From Sphingomonadales bacterium (GTDB lineage Bacteria; Pseudomonadota; Alphaproteobacteria; Sphingomonadales; Sphingomonadaceae), in assembly GCA_025362295.1 (NCBI GenBank), contig JANYGX010000019.1:1-64000 (forward strand): a stretch of 64,000 bases of DNA, read 5' to 3'. The notes beneath the pieces were generated by a model. That model ran no database searches. It was not told the origin of the DNA and was given only the letters and a program-made list of their open reading frames with translations. The translations under genes were made by a program, and so were the position numbers. Each line of letters begins with the position of its first letter. Within the stretch, counting starts at the first letter, position 1. This document shows positions 1 through 7,290 of this stretch, in pieces.

Positions 1-60
1 AAAGCCACCGAACACTGGTTGGATCGTGTGTTCACAGCGGATGCCATGAACAAGAGGTGA
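1..60 (+). CDS. possible C-terminal end of an unidentified upstream gene
   Basis: Frame 1 is open from the window edge to a TGA at 58-60 and encodes about 19 residues ending in DAMNKR. It does not resemble the C-terminus of FabG, which often precedes acpP, so the usual fabD-fabG-acpP order is not confirmed here. Too short to identify; it may be chance. Confidence 0.25.
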   Translation, partial: KATEHWLDRVFTADAMNKR

Positions 61-430
61 TATAGGGTAAAGCCTATACATTGTCAAGGGCGGTACGTTA
101 CTTTGTAGGAAAAGATCGTATATGGCGCGGAAAGGCAGTGCGCTTGCCTTCTCCTATTGCTACCCACACCGTCATGCCAGCGAAAGCCGGAATGACGCGG
201 GAGGTGAGGCGAAGGCGGGCGTGCCGCACACAAACCATTCAAACCGGCATACACGCTGAAAATCGAAAAAACACTTGCGCCAGTGCACCGCTTCCAACAC
301 GGGGCTTGCGTCGTCGGTTTGGTGCGGCTACCACACATATATGTTCAGGTTATTGTTGATCTAGGCATGAGTATTAATTGCGGCTGGACCAGATTGGACG
401 GCCTTTAACCAAAAGGAAGGGTTCTGGACG
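61..430. other. 370-bp intergenic region upstream of acpP
   Basis: No convincing gene is seen. Opposed open frames at 81-359 and 84-338 have arginine-, proline- and cysteine-rich translations, no ribosome-binding site and no family resemblance. The region contains the palindromic repeat at 170-197 and presumably the acpP promoter, which I could not locate with confidence. A purine-rich AAGGAAGGG at about 412-421 serves as the acpP ribosome-binding site. Confidence 0.6.
170..197. repeat. REP-like palindromic repeat unit
   Basis: The arms GTCATGCCAGC and GCCGGAATGAC surround a GAAA centre and form an imperfect stem-loop with two mismatched positions. Units of the type GTCATTCC..GGAATGAC around a GCGAAAGC-like core are common dispersed extragenic palindromes in many proteobacterial genomes. 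Only one copy was noticed in this window, so the dispersed nature is inferred from general knowledge. Confidence 0.55.
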
Positions 431-667
431 ATGAGTGATATCGCCGAACGGGTCAAAAAAATTGTTGTTGAGCATCTGGGTGTTGATGCTACCAAAGTCA
501 CCGATGGATCGAGCTTTATTGACGATCTGGGTGCAGACAGCCTTGACACTGTCGAGTTAGTGATGGCTTTTGAAGAAGAATTTGGTGTTGAAATCCCTGA
601 TGATGCAGCTGAAAAAATCCTGACTGTCAAAGATGCCACCGATTTTATTCAGGCTCACGGCGCATAA
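431..667 (+). CDS. acpP: acyl carrier protein
   Basis: A 78-residue acidic protein with the canonical four-helix acyl carrier protein layout. The phosphopantetheine attachment site is the DSL motif in [10 protein letters not shown], with Ser37 as the modified residue, followed by the conserved [11 protein letters not shown] recognition helix. It carries growing acyl chains in type II fatty-acid synthesis in the cytoplasm. The length equals the family norm and a purine-rich ribosome-binding site lies about 10 bases upstream. It is followed by fabF in the same direction, with a hairpin in the 101-bp gap that may lower downstream transcription, as expected for a protein needed in large excess. 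Identification is secure. Confidence 0.98.
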   Translation: MSDIAERVKKIVVEHLGVDATKVTDGSSFIDDLGADSLDTVELVMAFEEEFGVEIPDDAAEKILTVKDATDFIQAHGA

Positions 668-699
668 TCGTCGGCAATACTGGTTTGTTGATACCTTCC

Positions 700-730
700 A
701 TATCCTCCGCCAGACTCTGGCGGGGGATAT
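700..730 (+). terminator. hairpin between acpP and fabF
   Basis: ATATCCTCCGCCAGA and CTGGCGGGGGATAT form a long nearly perfect inverted repeat with almost no loop spacer. There is no T-tract behind it, so it is more likely an attenuating or mRNA-stabilising hairpin than a full intrinsic terminator. It sits where acpP is expected to be expressed above fabF. Confidence 0.5.
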
Positions 731-768
731 GTTAATTTGATCGGGTAGCTTGAAAAGGAGAGGCTCAG

Positions 769-2040
769 ATGAAATCAGACAGACGGGTTGTTGTGACCGG
801 GCTTGGGCTTGTCACGCCGCTTGGCGGTGATGTGGATTCTACTTGGGCGAATATTCTGGCGGGCAAATCAGGTGCCGGACCTATAACCGTTTTTGATGCT
901 GCCAATTTTGCCACGCGTTTTGCCTGTGAGGTCAAGCGCGGCGACGGCACACATGGCACTTTTGATGCAAACCGGCGCGTTGACTACAAGGTACAACGCC
1001 AAGTGGATCCGTTCATTCAGTTTGGCATAGATGCAGGCGGCCAGGCGCTGGAAGATGCAGGGCTTGATTCGGGTTTGACGGATGAACAAAGCTATCGCAT
1101 CGGCACCTTGCTTGGTTCTGGCATCGGGGGTTTGCCGGGCATTGAAAAAGAATCCGTGAACCTGCACTTGAATGGGCCGCGCCGGGTATCGCCGCACTTT
1201 GTTCATGGTCGGCTGATCAATCTTATTTCAGGGCAAATCTCCATCAAATATGGTTTGCGCGGTCCCTGCCATGCGGTTGTTACTGCCTGTTCAAGCGGCG
1301 CACATGCCATTGGTGATGCAGCGCGCCTCATTCAGTGGGATGATGCTGACATCATGGTCGCCGGTGGCGCTGAAGGCGCGATTTGTCCGCTTGGCATCGC
1401 TGGTTTTAGTCAGGCCAAGGCACTTTCTCAGCGCAACGACGATCCACAAGGTGCGTCGCGACCCTATGATAAAGACCGCGATGGTTTTGTTATGGGTGAA
1501 GGGGCTGGGGCTGTTGTGCTTGAAGAATATGAGCACGCAAAACGGCGTGGTGCCAAGATTTATGCCGAAGTTGTTGGCTATGGTTTGAGCGGTGATGGCT
1601 ATCATGTGACGGCACCGGCGGAAGATGGCAATGGCGGCTACAGGGCCATGCAAATGGCGCTGAAACGCGCTTGTCTGTCACCGTCAGATGTTGATTATAT
1701 CAATGCGCACGGCACATCGACACCGCTGGGTGATGAGATTGAATTGGGTGCCGTCAAACGCTTATTTGGCAGCGCTATAGATACCCTGTCGATGTCTTCA
1801 ACCAAATCGGCCATTGGCCATTTGCTGGGCGGTGCGGGTGCCGTTGAAACTATTTTTTGCATCTTGGCCTTGCGTGATCAGATAGCGCCGCCAACGATTA
1901 ACCTGCACAATCCATCGGACTCGTGCCTTGGGGTTGATCTCGTGCCAAATCAGGCCAAGCCGCGTTCGATCAAGGCTGTACTGAACAACAGTTTTGGCTT
2001 TGGCGGCACCAACGCCACTGTGATCTTGAAAAATATTTAG
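769..2040 (+). CDS. fabF: beta-ketoacyl-ACP synthase II
   Basis: A 423-residue condensing enzyme of the thiolase fold that extends acyl-ACP with malonyl-ACP in fatty-acid elongation. The active-site triad is visible: Cys174 in TACSSGAHAI, His314 in NAHGTSTPLGD and His351 in KSAIGHLLGGAG. The C-terminal glycine loop NNSFGFGGTNAT is typical. The N-terminus RRVVVTGLGLVTPLG is the standard FabF start, and AAAGGAGAGG lies just upstream of the ATG. It follows acpP and precedes mltG by two bases, an order frequent in alphaproteobacteria. Length matches the family (about 410-425). FabB is the only serious alternative, but the acpP-fabF-mltG setting favours FabF. Confidence 0.96.
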   Translation: MKSDRRVVVTGLGLVTPLGGDVDSTWANILAGKSGAGPITVFDAANFATRFACEVKRGDGTHGTFDANRRVDYKVQRQVDPFIQFGIDAGGQALEDAGLDSGLTDEQSYRIGTLLGSGIGGLPGIEKESVNLHLNGPRRVSPHFVHGRLINLISGQISIKYGLRGPCHAVVTACSSGAHAIGDAARLIQWDDADIMVAGGAEGAICPLGIAGFSQAKALSQRNDDPQGASRPYDKDRDGFVMGEGAGAVVLEEYEHAKRRGAKIYAEVVGYGLSGDGYHVTAPAEDGNGGYRAMQMALKRACLSPSDVDYINAHGTSTPLGDEIELGAVKRLFGSAIDTLSMSSTKSAIGHLLGGAGAVETIFCILALRDQIAPPTINLHNPSDSCLGVDLVPNQAKPRSIKAVLNNSFGFGGTNATVILKNI

Positions 2041-2042
2041 CG

Positions 2043-3020
2043 ATGTTTCGCACCACTCTGGGGCAAAAATTGCTTGGCCTTAGCTTTATCGGTTTGCTGG
2101 CCTGTATTTTGGTTTATGGCTGGCTGTCGATTGGTTTTGGTCGTGCCGGGCCTTCGACAGTTGATACGGTTATCATCATCCCCAAAGGCGCCTCTGTTCA
2201 GAAAGCGGCGAAGATTTTGGCGACAGCCAAAGTGATTGGCAAGGCGGAACGCTTTGTGCTGCAAGCCAAATTATTTGGCAGCAAACAATCTGTGATGGCC
2301 GGCGAATATGCAATTCCGCGTGGCGCCAGCGCATCGAATGTATTGGCACTTCTGCAATCCGGCAGTGTGTTGCTTCATAAATTTTTGGTGAGTGAGGGCA
2401 TGTCAGCATTGCAGGTTTATGAGCGACTGCTGGCGGAATCGCTGCTGACGGGACATGTTGATGTGCCCGCAGAAGGATCGTTACTGCCCGAAACCTACAC
2501 CTTTGAACGCGATGAAGCGCGTGGGGATATCGTGAAGCGCATGCAGACATCAATGCGCACGACACTGGACAAGCTGTGGTCAAAACGTGCGCCCAACCTG
2601 CCACTCAAATCGCCCGAAGAGGCCGTGATATTGGCATCAATTGTGGAAAAGGAAACGGCGCAAAAATCAGAATTGAAGGAAGTGGCGGGTGTTTACATCA
2701 ACAGGCTCAATCGCGGGATGAAATTGCAGGCCGACCCAACCGTGATCTATACGGTAACCAAAGGCAAACCGCTCGGTCGTCGGATATTACGATCAGAACT
2801 GAATGCCGTAAATGATTATAACACCTATGCCATGACCGGCTTGCCCAAAGGCCCGATTACCAATCCTGGTGCTGCCGCCCTGAAAGCCGTTCTGGCGCCA
2901 AACCATACAAACAATCTTTATTTTGTAGCCGACGGCAAAGGTGGCAGTGCATTTTCCACCACGTTACAGCAACATGAAGCCCACGTTGCCAACTGGCGGC
3001 ATGTGCACGATGGCAAGTAA
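2043..3020 (+). CDS. mltG: endolytic peptidoglycan transglycosylase
   Basis: A 325-residue YceG/MltG-family protein that cleaves nascent glycan strands and is thought to set their length by ending polymerisation. It has one N-terminal membrane anchor (about residues 9-30) followed by a LysM-like subdomain and the catalytic domain. The signature ILASIVEKET contains the predicted catalytic Glu202, followed by VAGVYINRLNRGMKLQADPTVIY, split here as VAGVYINRLNRG and MKLQADPTVIY, and by the late TGLPKGPITNPG block. All are hallmarks of the family. The gene starts two bases after the fabF stop, so it is probably co-transcribed. Length is typical. Confidence 0.95.
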   Translation: MFRTTLGQKLLGLSFIGLLACILVYGWLSIGFGRAGPSTVDTVIIIPKGASVQKAAKILATAKVIGKAERFVLQAKLFGSKQSVMAGEYAIPRGASASNVLALLQSGSVLLHKFLVSEGMSALQVYERLLAESLLTGHVDVPAEGSLLPETYTFERDEARGDIVKRMQTSMRTTLDKLWSKRAPNLPLKSPEEAVILASIVEKETAQKSELKEVAGVYINRLNRGMKLQADPTVIYTVTKGKPLGRRILRSELNAVNDYNTYAMTGLPKGPITNPGAAALKAVLAPNHTNNLYFVADGKGGSAFSTTLQQHEAHVANWRHVHDGK

Positions 3021-3030
3021 CTGTCTTGAT

Positions 3031-3052
3031 TATGGTCTCGTTATAGTCCATA
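3031..3052. promoter_or_regulatory. possible operator of the toxin-antitoxin operon
   Basis: The inverted repeat TATGG-N12-CCATA lies in the 39-bp gap before the antitoxin gene and overlaps a TATAGT hexamer that could serve as a -10 element. Phd/YefM antitoxins normally repress their own promoter by binding such palindromes. No well-spaced -35 box is visible, so this is tentative. Confidence 0.3.
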
Positions 3053-3059
3053 TTAAGGC

Positions 3060-3317
3060 ATGGAAATTCCAATGCACGAAGCCAAAGCAAAGCTTACGCA
3101 GATTGTCGATGCGGCAGAAAAGGGCGAGACTGTCATCATCACCAAGCATGGCCGCCAGGTTGTGCGACTTGTGCCGGTTGGACGCACTGGCGGTTTTTAC
3201 TTTGGCGCTGACGACCCTGACCGAGCGCTCTTTGGTCTTGATGGCCCGTCGGTGCCAGTTACAGATGCTGTTGACGATTATGCCCTGAGCCTAGAGGTCT
3301 TGGGACTTTCAGACTGA
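3060..3317 (+). CDS. Phd/YefM-family antitoxin
   Basis: An 85-residue protein whose N-terminal half matches the Phd/YefM DNA-binding fold: MHEAKAKLTQIVDAAEKGE followed by TVIITKHGRQVVRLVP. The C-terminal half, rich in Asp and Gly, is probably the flexible segment that wraps and neutralises the toxin. The chosen start is the ATG at 3060; an ATG at 3072 would also keep the domain. The stop codon overlaps the toxin start by one base, indicating translational coupling. It should neutralise the PIN-domain product of the next gene and autorepress the operon. The pairing of a Phd-type antitoxin with a PIN toxin is well known. Confidence 0.88.
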   Translation: MEIPMHEAKAKLTQIVDAAEKGETVIITKHGRQVVRLVPVGRTGGFYFGADDPDRALFGLDGPSVPVTDAVDDYALSLEVLGLSD

Positions 3318-3718
3318 TGCGTCTGCTCCTCGATACAAATCATCTCTTGTTCATAGCCCAACAAGAAGAACGGCTGACACAAAAAAGAAAACACTTAATG
3401 AACCAGATCGCTACTGAGTTGTGGATCAGTACAGTGAGCTTGTGGGAAATTAGACTGAAGAATGAATCTCTTCATCCGTCGGGTGACAGCAAATTACAAC
3501 TCAAGCAGCCTATCAATGAAATGGTTTCCTATTTTTTGCGCAAAGGTATTCAAATACTGGTGCTTGAAACGGCGCACGTTATGACACGTATGAGTACGCC
3601 GCTCCTGCACAAAGATCCATTTGATAGGTTGCTCATCTTGCAGGCGCAAGTCAGTGGTTTGAAGTTGCTCACAAGTGACAAGCGGCTGGCCGATCACCCG
3701 TTGGTAATTCTGGCCTAG
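3317..3718 (+). CDS. PIN-domain (VapC-type) ribonuclease toxin
   Basis: A 133-residue PIN-domain protein, predicted to be a metal-dependent RNase released when the antitoxin is degraded. It begins with MRLLLDTNHLL, giving the first acidic ligand Asp6. Glu44 in SLWEI and the acidic pair Asp100/Asp103 in HKDPFDRLL complete a typical four-acidic-residue Mg site, with Asp121 in LTSDKRL as a further candidate. Length and arrangement match bacterial type II toxins. It overlaps the antitoxin gene by one base and is followed two bases later by a ribbon-helix-helix gene. The RNA target cannot be told from sequence. Confidence 0.88.
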   Translation: MRLLLDTNHLLFIAQQEERLTQKRKHLMNQIATELWISTVSLWEIRLKNESLHPSGDSKLQLKQPINEMVSYFLRKGIQILVLETAHVMTRMSTPLLHKDPFDRLLILQAQVSGLKLLTSDKRLADHPLVILA

Positions 3719-3720
3719 GC

Positions 3721-3927
3721 TTGCTTTTGAAAAAATATTCCATCACCATTCAGAGTCACCGCACCAGCATAAGCCTTGAACCAGTGTTCTGGAATGCTCT
3801 TAAAGTTGCAGCTGATCAGGAAGCCATCCCGATTGCACAACTTGTTGCACGCATTGATGATGCAAGAACAACAGGCCTAGCCAGCGCCATCAGAGTTTGG
3901 TTATTTGAAAGAGCGCAGCAGGTATAA
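3721..3927 (+). CDS. ribbon-helix-helix domain protein
   Basis: A 68-residue protein resembling the alphaproteobacterial RHH_4 type of ribbon-helix-helix proteins. The beta-strand region SITIQSHRTSISLEPVFWNAL is split here as SITIQSHRTSISLEP and VFWNAL, followed by two helices ending in GLASAIRVWLFE. It starts with TTG at 3721 or 3727, both close to the toxin stop at 3718, so it may ride on the toxin-antitoxin transcript. Such proteins bind DNA as dimers, but no target is known. It ends eight bases from the 3' end of pyk on the other strand. Whether it belongs functionally to the toxin-antitoxin system is unknown. Confidence 0.75.
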   Translation: MLLKKYSITIQSHRTSISLEPVFWNALKVAADQEAIPIAQLVARIDDARTTGLASAIRVWLFERAQQV

Positions 3928-3935
3928 ACCGCGGC

Positions 3936-5384
3936 TTACTTCCCGTGCGCTTTCAACTCATCACCGATGATTTTTGCAATGTGCAGCAGGTTGGTAGAAC
4001 CAGGTGTACCGAATGGAAAACCGGCTGTGATCACAATTTTGTCGCCACCTGTAACAAGATGCGCACGCAGTGCCATACGCTTCGACTTTGCAATCATTTC
4101 CTCGAAATTGCTGATGTCTTTGGTGCGAATGGCATGGGCACCCCACATCAGGCCCAGTCGGCGTGCAGTATCAAGGCGCGGTGTCAACACCATGATCGGT
4201 GTGGTGGGGCGTTCCCGCGCTGCGCGCCGCGCTGTCGCACCTGAGGATGTAAAACACACAATCAGCTTGGCATTAAGCGTTTCCGCCGTTTGTGCCGCCG
4301 CTGCAGATATCGCATCTTCAGATGTGGCCTCAGGATCGGTATCATTAAAGTGCATGCGCATCGTGTAGCTGGGGTCGGTTTCCACACGCGCGGCAATTTG
4401 GTCCATCATCGATACAGCTTCAACTGGGTAACTGCCTGCTGCGGATTCCGCTGATAGCATCACAGCATCAGCCCCATCATAGACCGCATTGGCGACATCG
4501 GACACTTCAGCACGGGTTGGAGACGGGCTGGTGATCATGGATTCGAGCATTTGAGTCGCGACCACCACCGGTTTGCCTTTGGCACGTGCCGCCGCGATAA
4601 TTTGCTTCTGGATTGGCGGCACGTCTTCCGGCGGCAGCTCGACACCAAGATCGCCGCGCGCCACCATAACAGCATCAGCTTGATCAAGAATTTCGTCGAG
4701 ATATTGAACAGCGGATGGTTTCTCTATTTTTGCCAATATGCCAGCGCGGTTACCAACAAGGGCACGCAATTCAGCGACATCCGCACCCGTTTGCACAAAT
4801 GACAAGGCTATCCAATCCGCGCCTTGCTCCAGTGCAAACTCCAGATCAGAGCGGTCTTTCGCCGTGAGTGCGGTCAAAGGGATCACCACATCTGGCACAT
4901 TGACACCTTTGTGATTTGAAATGCGACCGCTGACCATCGCTTTTGTTTCAATGCGCTCTGGCGATACGGCTGTCGTCACAAACCGTAATTTGCCATCATC
5001 AACCAACAGCGTAGCACCTACAGTGAGAGCTGAGAATATTTCAGGATGCGGCAAATGAACACGATTGTCGTCGCCTGGATTAGGGTTTGTATCAAATACA
5101 AAAAGCTGGTTGGCTTTAATATCAACACCGCCACTGGCGAAACTGCCAACGCGCAGCTTGGGCCCCTGCAAATCAACCAAAATAGGAATGGGTCGCCCCT
5201 GCTTTTCCTCAACAGCCCGAATGGCGGCGATAACTTCAGCACGATCGGCCTGGCTGCCGTGGCTCATATTGATGCGAAAAACATCCGCTCCGGCTGCAAA
5301 GAGCTTCTCGATCATCTCCTGGCTGCGGCTGGCCGGGCCAAGTGTGGCAACAATACGAACTTTACGGCGGCGTGGTTTAAACAT
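3936..5384 (-). CDS. pyk: pyruvate kinase
   Basis: A 482-residue enzyme of lower glycolysis that converts phosphoenolpyruvate and ADP to pyruvate and ATP. The N-terminus RIVATLGPASRS, the catalytic lysine in ILAKIEKPSAV and the metal-binding signature VMVARGDLGVELP are all present in the TIM barrel, interrupted by the B domain (about residues 70-170). The C-terminal domain (from about residue 340) carries the TSSGATARRAARERP phosphate-site segment. Length is normal for a bacterial PK. It is divergently placed against the DUF1244 gene, with a short shared upstream region, an arrangement seen in other alphaproteobacteria. Confidence 0.97.
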   Translation of the reverse strand: MFKPRRRKVRIVATLGPASRSQEMIEKLFAAGADVFRINMSHGSQADRAEVIAAIRAVEEKQGRPIPILVDLQGPKLRVGSFASGGVDIKANQLFVFDTNPNPGDDNRVHLPHPEIFSALTVGATLLVDDGKLRFVTTAVSPERIETKAMVSGRISNHKGVNVPDVVIPLTALTAKDRSDLEFALEQGADWIALSFVQTGADVAELRALVGNRAGILAKIEKPSAVQYLDEILDQADAVMVARGDLGVELPPEDVPPIQKQIIAAARAKGKPVVVATQMLESMITSPSPTRAEVSDVANAVYDGADAVMLSAESAAGSYPVEAVSMMDQIAARVETDPSYTMRMHFNDTDPEATSEDAISAAAAQTAETLNAKLIVCFTSSGATARRAARERPTTPIMVLTPRLDTARRLGLMWGAHAIRTKDISNFEEMIAKSKRMALRAHLVTGGDKIVITAGFPFGTPGSTNLLHIAKIIGDELKAHGK

Positions 5385-5446
5385 GAAAAGCCCTTTTGTT
5401 TGTGGTATGTGTTATGAATTCGATTTCAATTTATACAGGTATAGTC

Positions 5447-5776
5447 ATGACAGGCACTCTTCAACAACAAACTGAACTTGAAGCGGCTGTGCTGCGCCGA
5501 TTGCTGGAGCACTTGCGCCTGCGCACTGATGTGCAAAACATCGACCTGATGGGCTGGGGTGGTTTTTGCCGGAATTGCCTGTCCGATTGGCTGATGGATG
5601 CAGCCGAGGCGCAAGGCCAGCCCATGAGCAAAGACGCTGCACGCCAGCAGATTTACGGCATGAGCTACGAGGATTACAAAACCCAGCATCAAACTGTCGC
5701 CACTGCGGAACAGCTGTCGCGCATGGCAGAAAGTGTTGCGAAGACCAAAGCCGCGCACACCCTGCTTCAAAAATAG
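5447..5776 (+). CDS. DUF1244 family protein
   Basis: A 109-residue cytoplasmic protein of the DUF1244 family, whose function is unknown. Diagnostic features are the central LMGWGGFCRNCLSDW segment with its CRNC cysteine pair and the GMSYEDYK segment; families of this kind are small helical proteins. The frame is open back to a TTG at 5396, but ATG 5447 gives the typical N-terminus (MTGTLQQQTELEAAVLRRL) and family length of about 100 residues. The gene lies head to head with pyk and its 3' end overlaps the convergent Slam-like gene by ten bases. Confidence 0.85.
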   Translation: MTGTLQQQTELEAAVLRRLLEHLRLRTDVQNIDLMGWGGFCRNCLSDWLMDAAEAQGQPMSKDAARQQIYGMSYEDYKTQHQTVATAEQLSRMAESVAKTKAAHTLLQK

Positions 5777-7206
5777 CGTGCGAGATTAAACTCCACGCGG
5801 TGCCTGGTCACTTCATAAATCGGCACATTGGAAAAACCTTCCGTGAAGCTGTAATTCACCGATGGCGAGAAGCCCCAAACGCGCACATTGCGGAGGCCGG
5901 CATATACATGTGTTTCCACCTGCCAATCCCGCCGGGTAACCAGAAACGCTGGCCAATACCCATTAAACCATGTGCGCGACGCCGTGACTGTGCCGCCGGC
6001 ATTGATGCCCCAGCCCAATTCTGTGCCGCCCGCCAGCTGAATAGCCACGAGCTTGTTGCTGTAAATTGAGTTTCCCAATGACTCCAACCGACCATTCAAG
6101 GTAGCAGAAAGCAGCGTTGTCTTGCTGATTGCCTGACTATATTGCAAAGAAGCAACGTATTGTATGCCAGCATAATCTGCATTCAGCGGGCTTTCAACCT
6201 TCTGCGTGGCAACTTGTGCATTGAGTTCACCCGTGTTGCCGACAATCCGCTGGGCGCTGATTTTACCGCCGTAAAGCCTGCTTGATGGATGACCACCATA
6301 CCAGCGCTGAGACCCGGTTGCTGAAACTGTGAGCCGGTTGCGACCAAAATCTTTTGAGATACCAATAGAACCATCGATATGCACATCGTCATATTGTTTA
6401 CCGCTATAGTTGATCATGCCGGCAGAACCCTCGACCTGCATGGCATAGACTGGCGTGAGTTTTATACGCGCTTGCCCTGAAGCAGCAAAGGTTTGCCCCA
6501 CGCCTGTTTTGCGACGTGCGGCATCGTTCAGCTTGAAGGGCAGCGGCGAGCCGGTGCCCAGCGCATCAATGTAAACCGTATGATTATCTGTTGACGTGTT
6601 GATATTCGTATCTGGTGCAAGCCCTGCTTCCACAGAGAAGTTCCAGCTTTTCTGATCACGAATGGCTTTGCGAAAACCTGAAACAATGCGCGCTATATCT
6701 GGCGGCAATTCCGATTTTTCAGCCAGCCGGAAGTGATAGTCAGCCGCTGTCCGGTCACCCAGTACATACAGTGAGCGCGCCAGCTCAACTCGTGCGCGGG
6801 TCCAATCAGGCCGATTTTTAAGTGTTTTTCTGTAATGCTTTATAGCTTTTTTGGTATCGCCTTTTTCAGCAGCCACGTAGCCTGCAAGAAAATTATATTC
6901 TGCCTGTAGGCTGAGGTCCTTCGCAATGGCATCAAGATACGGTTCAGCGGCAGCCAGTTTGTGATCGAGCACAAGTTTTTGCGCACGGTCGAGGACTTCG
7001 TTGCGGGTGAGTTTAAGGGTGGTAAATTCGGTGCAATGCGCAACGCAAGTGGGTGCGGATTCAGCTGTGCATGTTGGGTTGGTGAGGATTGATAAAATTG
7101 AAATAAAAACAGAAACTATTATGCCTCTCCCACTTAAGGGGGAGGCGAACCATCCCGCTTTCTTGGGATGGCGGAGGGAAAATCCGCATTTAAGTTTGAA
7201 TATCAC
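5767..7206 (-). CDS. Slam-like surface lipoprotein assembly modifier (TPR plus outer-membrane barrel)
   Basis: A 479-residue protein with a signal-peptide-like hydrophobic stretch (residues about 29-48), an N-terminal TPR region (about 60-160, including EYNFLAGYVAAEKGDTKKA and WTRARVELARSLYVLGD) and a C-terminal beta-barrel rich in alternating aromatic strands, ending in phenylalanine as outer-membrane proteins do. This is the Slam/DUF560 layout; Slam proteins move selected lipoproteins to the cell surface. The neighbour just upstream encodes a TbpB-like lipoprotein, the classic Slam client. The only usable start is GTG 7206, which makes part of the long signal-peptide N-region from a hairpin repeat. 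I infer function from architecture plus context. Confidence 0.8.
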   Translation of the reverse strand: MIFKLKCGFSLRHPKKAGWFASPLSGRGIIVSVFISILSILTNPTCTAESAPTCVAHCTEFTTLKLTRNEVLDRAQKLVLDHKLAAAEPYLDAIAKDLSLQAEYNFLAGYVAAEKGDTKKAIKHYRKTLKNRPDWTRARVELARSLYVLGDRTAADYHFRLAEKSELPPDIARIVSGFRKAIRDQKSWNFSVEAGLAPDTNINTSTDNHTVYIDALGTGSPLPFKLNDAARRKTGVGQTFAASGQARIKLTPVYAMQVEGSAGMINYSGKQYDDVHIDGSIGISKDFGRNRLTVSATGSQRWYGGHPSSRLYGGKISAQRIVGNTGELNAQVATQKVESPLNADYAGIQYVASLQYSQAISKTTLLSATLNGRLESLGNSIYSNKLVAIQLAGGTELGWGINAGGTVTASRTWFNGYWPAFLVTRRDWQVETHVYAGLRNVRVWGFSPSVNYSFTEGFSNVPIYEVTRHRVEFNLARYF

Positions 7207-7273
7207 TACTGAGATAACCCCTCCACCGTTTCGCTAGGAAAAGCGAAACGGTCCCCCTCCCCTTGCAGGGGAG
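7124..7273. repeat. mosaic of four hairpin repeats
   Basis: Four inverted repeats lie side by side: 7124-7145 (CCTCTCCC..GGGGGAGG), 7150-7171 (CCATCCCG..GGGATGG), 7226-7251 (perfect ten-base arms CCGTTTCGCT and AGCGAAACGG) and 7257-7273 (CTCCCC-TTGCA-GGGGAG). The purine/pyrimidine-rich units resemble dispersed extragenic palindromes of alphaproteobacteria. The first two lie inside the 5' codons of the Slam-like gene; the others lie between it and the TbpB-like gene, where they could act as a transcript-processing or partial termination signal. Confidence 0.75.
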
Positions 7274-7290
7274 TATTAATCAGGAAAAAA

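Noticed and set aside
81-359. Open frames on both strands (81-359 plus, 84-338 minus) upstream of acpP
   Set aside because: Compositionally odd translations, no ribosome-binding site, no family resemblance, and they span a palindromic repeat.
3026-3047. TTGATT and TATAGT as a promoter for the toxin-antitoxin operon
   Set aside because: The spacing between the two boxes is only 10 bases, too short for a sigma-70-type promoter.
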